This document shows positions 36,001 to 48,600 of a DNA stretch of 64,000 nt, piece after piece. The translations under genes were made by a program, and so were the position numbers. The stretch is taken from assembly GCA_964036195.1 (NCBI GenBank), contig OZ038456.1, positions 23,847,792-23,911,791 of the forward strand, written 5' to 3'. The stretch is from Sphaerolaimus hirsutus (lineage: Eukaryota > Nematoda > Chromadorea > Monhysterida > Sphaerolaimidae). Each line of letters begins with the position of its first letter. Position 1 is the stretch's first letter. Below the pieces are notes generated by a model. It had not been told where the DNA came from, made no database searches, and saw only the letters and a list, made by a program, of their open reading frames with translations.

Positions 36001-39000
36001 GAGTTGGGTTCGGGTATGGGCGGGTTTCGGTTTTAAAAAGTGTGCGGGTATTGGGTTCGGGTCGGGTCGTGTCAGGTTCCCAACCCTATGCAGCACTTTG
36101 TCACACTTTTTCACTACTTTGTCAAAAACACTTTCAACTTTTTGCAGCCATCGCATGTGGAATCTAAAGTGACTTTTTCATTTCTATTCATGGCGTGTTT
36201 TTGTTCATTTTCAGTTGTCTTTAGGGTGTGCTACTTCAGCACTAACACGTTTTGTGAATTATTGGTCTGTCGGGAAAGTTTTTACTGTTTCTGGATCATC
36301 TCAAACTGGATCGTCCTGGGTGATACTAGATTTTAAGATACGATTTTCCTTTTTTGTAGTTTTAAAAATAAAAATCTCTCGAGATCTTTGAAATGCTATA
36401 TGTAAAAAATTTCCCGTAATTGTTTATTCTTGAATTTCACGTGTGGTTGTATTTATATCCAGCTTACCGTATTTCCTCGATATACCCCCCTCGAAATACC
36501 CCCCTCAAAATGGACACTATGAGTTGATAACCCCCCCCCCTCGAAATACCCCTACCAAAAATAGTGTATAGAGAACATAGATGACAAAAGCTACGGTTTG
36601 TGATCCGGGAAACTTAGAACACATGTTAAAACAATGACTGTGTTATGATCTCACTCTGAAAAAATTAACCCCCTGGGGGTAATTCGAGGAAATACGGTAT
36701 ATACCCTGGCTAAAAACGCACTACAATCGTCCAGGGTGATTCAAGGGAAGTTGACGGTAACGGCAAAAACTTTCTCAAGATACCAATAGGTAGTTTCACA
36801 CTGGCTATCCCCCAAATGTAATATTCCATTTCCAAATGTCACAATTGTTAAATCCCAATGTCAATCCAACACAAACCCCAAGAAAACAAAATACATAGGT
36901 AAAACATTCATTTTTCAATTTTATCAATACTGGCGTTTTCCAAATAATTATTAAAACTGGCGAAAAATGATGTTGTTACTTCTTGGCAGTGGCCTATGTA
37001 TTTATTTTGATTTATTTGTTTGGCAGTTTTTATGTTTGCGCAAACACATCCAAACCTTTTGTTAGATGGAATATAGATTTTGACACTTTACCTGCTAAAA
37101 TGTTTTCATTTCCAATTAATTTAGCAGAGCCATAGCACAAAAATCATATTAGCTTAGTGTAGAAAACCTAGGATACCATCATACAGATTAGAAAATATAA
37201 CATGATAAAAATACCATGTTTCTTTGAAAAAGTATAAATTTAGAAAAACGTGCACAAATGTCCTTCCAATTTTTCAAAGGAAATATTCAGCAATGATAGG
37301 TTCAGTGTTGTTACCATTTATTTTGTCCTAGAAAACAATCTACGTACATCACCTTGACAATTCATTAACAAGACTTCCCATTCCCAGCCCTAGCAAAAAC
37401 ATGCCCCCAAGTTGTTAAAATGTATCTACTTTTACTTATAAAGTACGTACGTATACTCGGACTACTGATTAAATACAGAAAAATGCAAAAATGGCACTGT
37501 CACTAACAGGAATCGAACTCACGTCTCTCGAATAGAACACATGCGCCCTAACCGATGGAATACAGTGGCGGTCTGGCTCTAGTCACTATTAAGGGTTTTA
37601 TGCTGTGATGATAGCAATTTATCTTAACTAAATGTTCACATTTTCTTATAAAAAAGTACTCAGCTCAGCTTTTTACGTATACTTGTCAAAGTATCCAAAT
37701 GCAGACAATAATATTATTACACTGATTAGGTATGTACTAAGTTTGGGAAAATATTATGAAATCCAGTATTATTCGTGTATTTGACATACAATAAAAGTTC
37801 TTAAAATTTCAAAGTTACTGCAAATCTTCTTTATACATTGTGAACTTAAGAAATGACCAGACAAAAACTGCAAAATGTTACATTTTGTAATTTACCTATT
37901 CTCAACCAAAATTACAACATTATAATTTTCAGTATTTAGCAATAAATAAACACAAAATATATCATTTACATCCACAAATACTTTCAAAAAATACAACAAC
38001 AAAAAACATTTAACAACTGTATCCAAAACTACACTCTAAACTCCCCCCGATAAACCCCCCACAGGAAAGTGCAGCGGCGCGCAACCCCCTCCCCCCTGGA
38101 ATCACAGCAAAGTTTGACTCCTTTATCAGGATCAGTTGAGAGTGGGGGTGTACTTGATGCGGCCACATTTGATAAAAAGGTATTTTTTATGAGTTGGAGA
38201 GAATTTTGGGTTGTTGTTGTTTTTATTCTGTTGATTTTGATATTGTATTGACTAGTGATAAAAAACTGAAGGTATGCGACCATTTTCCACATTAGTCTAT
38301 TTTATACAGTTGGTTGCTAGCACGAAAAAAGTGTCATGGAGTTTTCAGGATTTTGCGCAAATATTTCAAAAACTGATCGATCAACTTTGAATGCATTTGA
38401 GTATTAAAAAATTTGAAAGTATACTTAAATGATCACTTTTCACTGCATCAGCCACTGCCAACAGAGATCAGATACGATCCATTTAACTAAACTCAAATGT
38501 GTCAAAAACTGAATAATCAGTTTCCAAAATTCAGCCGTAAACTAGCGTGTTGAGCCACACAAAGAGCATCACTCCAACAGTTTTGGCACTCACCCAAATG
38601 TTACGCACTTTTTACACATAAATTTTGCACACAAATAACACAAAAAACATCTCATCCCTCCCCCCAGTCCACCCAAACAATCGATTCTCTATCCGACTCG
38701 GCAATCGCGCACACGGCCGACATGCAGTCCAACCAGAACCAGTCCGGCGTCATCGGCACGCTGCCCACCGACGGATTATTGCCCGCTCATGATCAGAATG
38801 ATAAGGATGTTTCTGATTGTGAAGGGAAGTTTGATGACTGTCCAGAGGAGATTGGTGTTCAGTTTGATGTGATTAGAGATTGTCCGGAATTTGAAGTCGA
38901 TGGGGCTGGGGGTGAGTTTTGGGGGTTTTGGTTAGGTAAATTGAAATTGAATCTGTTAAAGTTTTTTTTAGCAATTAGCGAAAAAAATTAAAAATAGTTA

Positions 39001-39643
39001 ACTAATTGTCAAACGAAAAGTCAAACTAAGTTTGCATGCACAGTGGGGAATGGAAAGTTGGCACTGATCCAAAGAAAAGTAATGCTGTTTCATTTTGCTT
39101 CAAAAGTTCCGGAATGAACTTACCTCATCCACTTAACGAATGGAAACGGTGCATTTGAAATGTGAAATTTTATGACATGAGTACCTAACAATTAGTCACT
39201 CCAGTGAAAATTTGCAGATATTGGCTGTCTGCCAAATTAATTACTCTTTTCTCATTTCAGAAGGTGACGATACCATAACAATGGTTATGGTAGTAATTTT
39301 ATTTCTATCCTGCAACACTTTGGCATTGGTAATAAATATTGTGGAAACATTTGGCACTCCAAGTAATCTACTTATAAACTACATGTCTGATGGAAGCAAT
39401 TTTCTAGTCATTTTGAATTCTAGTGTCAATTTTGTAATCTATGTTATTTTCTCAAAGGAATTTAGAGATGTGCTAGTGTGAGTGAATTGAATTTTCCGGT
39501 TTTCAAAAACAGCTACACTTTGTATGTTATTTTCCGCATTTCTCAGAAACAGATTACGCTTGGCGCGTCGGAGACCTTCGACGAAAATCAATGGTGAAAA
39601 TGTAACCTGTAGCAATGGGAACACATTTAACCTGTCAGTTTGA
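29983..39643 (+). CDS. GPCR gene B, short form ending in exon 10 (465 codons)
   Basis: If exon 10 (39547-39643) is terminal, the protein ends NTFNLSV and the CDS is 1398 nt. This length is normal for a peptide GPCR apart from the long third intracellular loop. Exon 10 encodes helix 8 and a basic stretch (RLRLARRRP). An internal donor (CCT|GTCAGT, at 39633/39634) makes exon 10 an 87-nt cassette of phase 2-2. Exon 9 could therefore also join tail exon 1 directly without a frame change. Which forms exist needs transcript data. Confidence 0.7.
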
Positions 39644-42600
39644 TTGTAAATACATTGTGCAGGCGCAGGGGTCAATTTTGTAAGTGACAAGAAAAGTGGT
39701 AAGTGATACGAAAAGTAATACCTACCTGTTAAGTCAAGTTGTAAGTGGTTGTAAATTAAGTAGCATTAGTGTTACTGTAAAATTAATATCAGCAATGTCT
39801 TCTTGTCACTTGTCATTTACCAATTACCAGTGGTCACTTATAACTTACCACTTAACTAACAATTTATAACATTACTTACCACTTTTCTTGTCACTTGTCC
39901 TCCTGCGGAATTGGCCCCAAGCATGCATCATTTGGCATGAAAATCATTTTAACTTCACTCACATTTAAACTGTCCCCCAACCCCAACCCCCCAGTCAATC
40001 CACACGTCGACCCACCGACCCCCCTCCACCCTACGCCGAGAAACGGCGCCAATCCAGCGCCATAACCCGTTCTGGCGCCAGCGTAGTCTATGGCGCCAGC
40101 GCCAACGCCAACGCAAAACCAAGGCGTTACACAACCAGAAGTCATGGCGTTGGCGCCATGGATAGACCGAATGGCGCGGTGCAGGACAAACGTGTGGTTA
40201 CTGTGCCGCTGAGAAGGCAGTGCTGCGACTGCGTGCATTATTGCCGCGCCTCTGGGGGTGCTAAATGGTTGGGGTTTTTATTTTTTTTTATTTTTTTAGG
40301 GGGGTTCGGTGGTAGCTTTCAACAATAGCATTACCCAGTCCCCAATACTACTAATCCGGAGTCTTTTGTGGGTGCAGCGTTTTTTCTAAGAATTTTGTCT
40401 GTATACCGTATTACCTCAAATTAACCCCCCCCCCCCTTTGAATACCCCCCCCCCCTCCCTCGAAAAACCCCCCTAAAATTTGGCTGAGGAAATAATAACC
40501 CCCCCTCGAAATACCCCCCCCCCTAAAATTGAATGTAAAGAGAACGTACATGACAAATACCACAGTTTGTGTTCTGTACAATGCAGAACACACGTTAAAA
40601 CCGATGATTGAGTGACGTTAGGGAAGGGTTTACCGTATTACCTCGAATTATCCCCCCTTGAATTAAACCCCCCCCCTCGAATTAACCTCCCCTCAAAATG
40701 GGCTGGGGAAATAATAACCCCCCCCTCGAAATACCCCCCCCTCCGGAATGATGTACATCATGTATGCAATGTACATGATGTATTTATTACTACTTATTTG
40801 CATCGCAGCTACACTTACACGCTCATTTGTGTACATATTTATGTACTTCTATAGCCCCAATATAACCTATTTGGCCAGGTTTATTACCGTTTTTGTGTAA
40901 TAAAAAGCGTATTCTTAACTATGAATTTCACGAAAATTTCTGACAAAATAATAACCCCCCCTCTCGAATAAACCCCCCCCCCCTCGAATTCACCCCCCCC
41001 CCCCCCCCTCAAATTTTGCTGGCGAAATAATAAACCCCCATGGGGGTATTTCGAGGTAATACGGTATGTGTATATACAGTCGTATATGACTATAAACACA
41101 TGTACATCTATGTAATTGTTTGATTTTTATACGTCTGAGTATGGGGAAATTCCAAAAATTTCTGGCTAAATAATTGACCCCTCGAATTATCCCCCCTCAA
41201 ATTTTGCTGGCGAAATAATAAACCCCCTGGGGTATTTCGAGGTAATACGGTATTTGCAATGCACATGATAGACGGGGGACTTTTTCGGGGGGGGGGGGGG
41301 GGGAAGGGTGTACGTTCAACTCATTCAACAACGCACGGTGTAACCACGTTGGCAAAAAAAATTAGATTTTTTCAAAAAATACCTTGAGATGTTTCGCTAC
41401 GCACCACAAAGCACCCCCGCAGCGGAACCGAATCTCGCCGCTCACTGGACCTGCGCGGCAGCAACTCGTGCCGCGCGCACAAACTCCTCGTGCAGCCGGG
41501 CGGCGGCCAGGTGCAGCGCAGCGTCACGCAGCGAAACAGGCGCACGTGTGTTTCGGTGTGCACGCTACATTTTGGGTTGTGCAAAGTGTGCGCGCCAGTG
41601 CGGCGCTCTTGGCGAATACGTATACTTAAGTACAGAGTAAATATTTACGTTTACATTTTGTCCGATGAAAAATACAAGATGTAGCCACTTTTACGCGTAC
41701 TTTTTGAAAGTACGCGAGTACCTAATGTAATGTACAGAAAATGTACTTTAAGGTGTGTTTACAGCACAATCAAAGATCTGTGGGGACGTAGAAAGTAACC
41801 AACATTTTCCATAAAAAAAATACCAACAGCGAGTAACATATAAATACCTACCGTATTTCCTCGAAATACCCCCCTCGAAATACCTCCCGTCTCGAAATCA
41901 GAGTTGTTAAAGTACCGGTATTTTTGGAAAGCGTAAGCGTAAGCGTAAATACACTTTCCAAATTTTCAGTATGGATACTGAAAGCGTAAGGTATTTTTAA
42001 AATACCTGGGAAAGCGTAAATAGAAGCGTAAGCGTAAAAAATTTTTACGAGACGTTTTCTCAGTGAATTCTTTCCAAATCAAGCTCTCAGCGACATTTTT
42101 CGGATGTCCACTTAGTAGTCTGCCCTCATATGTTGTTTGGCAATTCATCGGCAGCGACACTTACAGTATTTCTTCTAATAGAAGAGCACCGTTCAATTTT
42201 TTGTCAACTTTATTTCCTACCGTTCTATGGGAGGTGCCGTTCTATTGAAGGCTGCCGTTCTATTAGAAGAAACACGGTAAGTCATCTTTGTATCTTCCAA
42301 CTTGGAGTTACTGCTGTCGACGGAATCCATTTTCAACCCAAAATTTCTTATCTGAAGCCACGATTTTGCTCGACGACACAGTATTAGCAAGACATTCATA
42401 CTGCGACACAATTTGTAAATGTGCCACTTTTTCCAGCACATTACTGCACACACGCAGTATTTTTTTCACTCTTTTTTGTGGTTTTATGCTTTTTCAAAAG
42501 TGTAAAACTGAACCGTGTGAAAAGCTTTTTTACGTTTTTAGTACCCGGGTATTTTGGCCGGCAAAGCGTAAAAAAGCGTACAGGTATTTTATGAAAGCGT

Positions 42601-45600
42601 AAGCGTAAGCGTAAGTATAAATACCCATTTACCCGGGTATTTCGGGTAAGCGTAAATACGCTTTCGCAACTCTGCTCGAAATACCCCCCTCAAAATGGGC
42701 AGTATGAATTTACAAACCCCCCTCGAAATACCCCCCCCCCCCCTCCAATTTACTGTATAGGGAACGTAATGCGGTTTGTGATCCGGGAAACGCAGATCGC
42801 AGGCTAAAAACAATGACTGTGTTATGTTAGAACATAATTTATACCGTCTACGTATACATACATATGTATATAAGTCTATAGAGTCGTATAAATGGCGGTT
42901 TTTGTTGAATTCTTCGACGTCTGTGTACGTTACAAACGACAATTTCATACTGGGATTTCGAAAAATTTCTGGCGAAATAATAACCCCCCTCGAAATACCC
43001 TCCTCGTTTAACCCCCCTCAAATTTTCCACTCTGAAAAAACAAACCCGACGGGGGTAATTCGAGGAAATACGGTACTTTCCGTTTACGTTTCGTAACGTT
43101 TACGTTTACATACTTTGAAAAAGTTCAGTACTCTTTAACAACTCTTATGTTGACGAAGCCCAAAAATAGTAAAATGGCGCCATTTATGAACGATCAATAT
43201 CCACAAAATCACTATAAATCCCAATCTAAAAACTGTCCCCGCCCACAGACAAAGTCAAAACAGACATTCACTAATCCAAAATCCCCAGTCGCAATCAGAG
43301 GAAAAACCCTGTGGCAATCAAATGTGTAAAGAGAGAAAAAGAACCACCAGTCAGATGTGAGCAGTTTTTGTTCTTAATTTTTTCAATTTTTATTTAAATT
43401 TTTTTAATGTGCTAAAACCCGCAGAGAATACCGAAAATCTGACCGCGGAAACGATGTTCAGTGTCGAAATGCGTTTCAAATGGTGCAGACTTGCTTGGAT
43501 GGGAATTTGTCTAGCGATGGGGTAGGTGCCGTTTTGATAAATGTATCAGTTCAGTATGCCGTTTTTCCTCGAATTATCCCCGTAGAAAATATTCCACATC
43601 GGAATTTGTTGGTGAAATGAAAATTCTAGCTGTACTCCGTACCGCATGCTATGCAATTTTTCTGAATTAAAAACTCCATCGTGACCTAATAAAATCAGAA
43701 TCGTTCCGCTTTTTTGACAATGCTTTCAATTTTTGCTTTCAAGTGCGCGCATAAGTATGGCATTGGTGGGTCGACAGTAGCATGTAAGACATAAGGGCGT
43801 AGGCTCGCTTGGCATCTAACCCGCTTGGCATCTAGACCCGTTCGGGGGTGCCATGGGGGAGTCGGCTGCTCAGCTAGCTAGCTATCCCGAGGCTACTATC
43901 CCCTGATACCCCCACGAGAACGAGAACGTAAATGACAATAGGTACGGTTTGTGATCCGGACAATACAGAACACACTTTCAAACCATGACTTGAGTTACGT
44001 TAGAACCGGTTTTATACCATCTAAATAAACACCTTCCCGATCAAGTCCGGCACCCAGGCTGACCGCGAAAGTATACCCCGTGTTATACGTATGTGGTATA
44101 CTGCCACGCGAACAGCATTTTTTATAACGCGCACCAGTATTAATTTGCGCGGTTTTGTTTACTCGATAACACGGCACATTACGGGTTAAGCAGCGCGCGC
44201 GTTATAGGGGTCAATCCGTGTAGCGCGGTACTTTTTTTCACTAACACGCATCATTTGGAACACATCGTGTAACATCTTTTGTCATACCCCGCAGAAAATA
44301 TTTTTTGCGGGTTAGAGCGTGTTATAATTTGTGACAGAACTAGGCCCTAGGGAATGTTTTCCAGACATGCTACCCAAAACTTAGGAACTTTCATTATGCA
44401 TATCGCATTTTTGCATTATGCAATAAGGCTGTTTTTATTGCTATTTTTATATTTTAGTGATGCTTACATTCAGAGATGTTAGAATTACTGAACTTTTTGA
44501 AAAGCATATGTCAATGTAAGTATTTATTTTTTAGGCAAAGTACACTTAAAGTCCTGGCGTCGCTTGGGTCAGTATCGATTGTTTTTCGTATTTTTTCGAC
44601 ACGCCGCGCGCCATTTACATTTGCACGTTTCAGGGGTCAGAGCGGTAAGCATCAAAGGTGCCGATTTGCGAATAGATCCGACTCCGTCTAGTGTGTGTGG
44701 CGAGTGTGACTGAGTGCACTAATGAATTGCCACACACACTAGTTGACATCGACAGCAGATGTCAACTGGTTCCCACCCCAATTAAAAGCTTGCTCACGAA
44801 CCGACGAGCGACGTTCAAGTGGAAGTGTTGTGGTCTGTGCAAAACACAGAAAAATTATTGCGGTATGTGCAATTGGGATGGGAACCAGTTGACATCTGTT
44901 GTCGATGTCAACTAGTGTGCGCGGGGTCAGCATTGGCAAAATCTTGAAAAATTGGAAAAATATTTATAATTTGGAAAAAATTTATAGGGAAACATCAATG
45001 AACACATCTGTTTTGAACACATTTGAGTTTCCCGGAGCGAGGAGTCTGTCAATTAATGCTGATGGTTTAATGATATTTTCTCAAATCACCCATTTTTTCA
45101 ATGCTAGCCGCAATGCAACTTTGTAAATAGATACAGTAAATACAGTACATATATCGGCGGACATCACACTTAGTATGAGAGTGAAAGCGAGTGCGCAATA
45201 TTCTTTATCGGCGGACATCATATCATTCGGAATCAGGCGGAATATCATTCATAATTCCCCCGACATAATGCCCCAGATTATCACGCTGGATATGCACGTA
45301 ATTCAGCACATGTCTATTTGGCCGCCTGTTCATTTCGGCGGCACTCGCGCTTGAAGTACCTGGCGCCGACAAAATCTGTTGCCGTAAGGCACCATTAAAT
45401 CCGGATATCGGCGCTGAGCCGATCATCGAAATGCACGCTGGCCGATCAAAATTATCGGCACTGATTTCATCTATTGTGATGCAAGAAAAACGCTTGCATC
45501 ACATCAAACAGATTTTATCGGCGCTGAGCACTTCAAATTACGCAAGCACCCCGCCAATTTCCTATCTGCACGGCGGGATTAGTGGCACGCAGCCACGCAC

Positions 45601-48600
45601 ACATGCATTTACGTGCGCCGCTGCGCGCCAAAAAGTCAGTGGCCACAAAAAATTTCGGCAGTTTTGCTGCGCGTTGGTGGCGCGGCGACGCGGCCTGCGG
45701 GCCAGTGGGCTTGGGAGCCCTGGGCAGTTGTGCCCATTTATTTAGTATATAAAATATTTTTTTATCGTTTTTTTTGGTAGGACATTGGCATTCCCAGCCA
45801 TTTTTGTCATTTATTCAGAGCAGGAATTTAGCGGGCTGGCGCGCTATGGCTTTTTGTGTAGGTGCCTGTGAGCCGCGACGCATTTTGCATTTTTTACTGT
45901 TTTAAGTGCAATTTTGACCCGGCGTAGGGTCGCTGGCTTTTGCCAGTATTCTGCGGCGCGCAGCGCTGACGCAGTCGCGCAGCGGCAGGGTCGTTCTTCG
46001 GCCAAACTTTCCCACTACCGCCAGCCGATCTGATCGGCTGCGTGGCGCACCCCCCTCCTTGGTCGGCAGCAACTTTTGCGGCGCGTGTCACTCGCATTTT
46101 TTGCATTTTTTTGGCAACTGCTTAGCCATTTCCTACTTCCCTAGTTGCACTTTAACAGTATTTACCTTGCTCTCTAAGTACATTATTGTTTTTATGGCAA
46201 GTCTTTATATGCATTTCTGTGGTAGTTTCAATGCCATTCTGGAGATTAATATTTCCATTCAATTTTACCATCTGTAGCTTGGAACCAAATATTTTACATG
46301 TTTTTCATCACATTACATCAAATCAATTTTATTCTTGTCACTTTATTAATCTAATGATATTCATCAAATCTTATATCTAATGTTCATCATGTTGTAAAAT
46401 TTTTTTTACGTGTTATACAACCTCAGTATAACACGTTTTCTGCTTTTTACAAATAATTGGACGGGGTGTACGTTTTTCTATAACACCCATGTCTTCTAAT
46501 AATGTGGTATACAAATACTTATAACCCGCCCTGTTGCGTGTTATTGAAATATCGATTGTCTGCCCACGCGCTCATTTGCGCGTTAGACGGGTAAGATATT
46601 GATTTCCAGGTGACCTCTTTTTATGTAATAAACAAAAGGACGTGTTAGCACGGGGTACATATGGAATAATTAGCGTGTTACGTGGTATACCAATAAAACC
46701 TAAATCTCGCGGACAGCCTGCCGGCACCCCATTTTTTATTTTACTTCTGACGTCCTATCTCCTGTTATAGGATGCGCCAGAAGCTGAAACTTGGGGTAGA
46801 TATTGGCGCAACCCCCCTCTACTTCGCACGAATTGAAGGGGTCGCGGCGACCCCCTACAGGGTGGGTCGCCGAGTGCAAAAAAAAATTGCAGCTTTTTTA
46901 GTGTCCCACACAGGTCCGGCCCCCACTGATTTCTTTCACTGCGGGTGCCGTACCTCCACCTGTGGGAGGGGTATAAATCTAAAATTTTGGGGATGTGTCG
47001 CCAACACCCCTCCCCTACTATACACTGGCCAGGCGGTCTTTGGCAACTCACCACAGTGTGGGGTGCAAAGTTTAAAATTTATGTAAATGTTACTGTCCCA
47101 CACAAGTACAGCATCCAATTGAATTTCAAAAAATGGACACTTTTGTGTTGTTTTAACACTAATGTGGTTGACAATGTGAAATAAGCATGAAATATCCTCT
47201 AAAAAATATCTTATCCGACCTAAAACTGCCCACCACATGAACCCCTTCCCCCAAGTGGGTGACAAAAAAATCAATTTTTACAACTTTTTCATCAGACACT
47301 CGAACTGCTGGTTTACAATGATTTATAGAGGAGGGTTAAAGGTTTCAAATTGTGTAAAAAACCTTACCTCAAAAATGCCTTCATAAGAAAATTTGCTGGG
47401 GGTGAATTTAAAATCGTGAATTTTGCCTATTTTTGTTCCTGCAATGATGTCATTTTTACAATTTGAAATTCACCCCCAGCAAATTTTCTTATGAAGGCAT
47501 TTTTGAGGTAAGATTTTTTACACAACTTAAGACCTTTAACCCTCCCCTATAAATTATTGTAAACCAGCCGTTCAAGTGTCTAATAAAAAAGTTGTAAAAA
47601 GTGATTTTTTTGTCACCCACTTGGGGGAAGGGGTTCATGTGGTGGCCAGTTTTAGGTCGGAAAAGATATTTTTTAGAGGATATTTCATGCTTATTTCACA
47701 TTGTCAACCACATTAGTGTTAAAACAACACAAAAGTGTCCATTTTTTGAAATTCAATTGGATGCTGGACTTGTGTGGGACAGTAACATTTTAATAAATTT
47801 TAAACTTTGCACCCCACACTGTGGTAAGTTGCCAAAAACCGCCTGGCCAGTGTATAGTAGGCGAGGGGTGTTGGCGACAAATCCCCAAAAATTTTAGATC
47901 TATACCCCTCCCACAGCTGGAGATACGGGACCCGCAGTGTAAGAAATCAACCGGGGGCCGGACCTGTGCGGGAAAGTGAAAACGCCGCAAATTTTTTTCA
48001 CGTATATGGCGACCCCCTCTATAGTGAGTCGCCGCTGCCCCATTTATTCATGTGGGGTAGTGGGGGGTTGCGCCTCTTTACCACCCAAGTTTTAGTTTTC
48101 CACCCCTCCCGCAACCGGAGATATGGCCTGCGAAGTGAAAAAAAAATAGGCGGCCGGACTTCATCGGGAAGGTGTTTACATATATAAATAAGTCTAGGTA
48201 TAGACTCTTTTACATAGTGATTATTGTTGTATTTTTCAACGTCTGCATACGTTACAGACAACAAATTAGTACTGGGAGTTCAAAAAGTTTCTGCCGAAAC
48301 AATAAGCTCCCCTCAAAATACCCCCCTCGTTTAACCCCCCTCAAAATATCCCCCTCGTTTACCCACTTCCTCAAAAGACCCCCTCGTTTAACCCCCCCTC
48401 AAAATACCCCCCTCGTTTACCCCCCCCCCTAAAAAAACCCCTCCTTTAACCCCCCCCCCCCACTCAAAATTCTCACTCTGAAACAATCACCCCCGGGGGG
48501 TATTTCGAGGAAATACGATAGTATTTATAATTACCAAAGAATAGCTATTAATCCCTATATTTCAAGTACTGCGGTATTTCGAGGGCGGAATTTAATTCGA

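Larger units (their letters stand above)
41851..43073. mobile_element. type I element, copy B, carrying a hAT-like insertion
   Basis: Paralogue of 18042-18451 with TA flanks, enlarged by 41899-42674. Confidence 0.85.
44028..48176. mobile_element. AACACCTTCCCGATC palindromic element with nested hAT
   Basis: Ends AACACCTTCCCGATCAAG and ATCGGGAAGGTGTT with TA flanks. Without the nested 2666-bp element and its duplication the length is 1475 bp, matching the 1479-bp sibling at 61567-63045. It is a long palindrome centred near 47440. Private to copy B (copy A 19339-19352). Confidence 0.9.

Noticed and set aside
46755-48187. Several 65-112-codon ORFs on both strands
   Set aside because: Mirror-image translations of the palindromic AACACCTTCCC element; their counterparts recur at 61765-63076.
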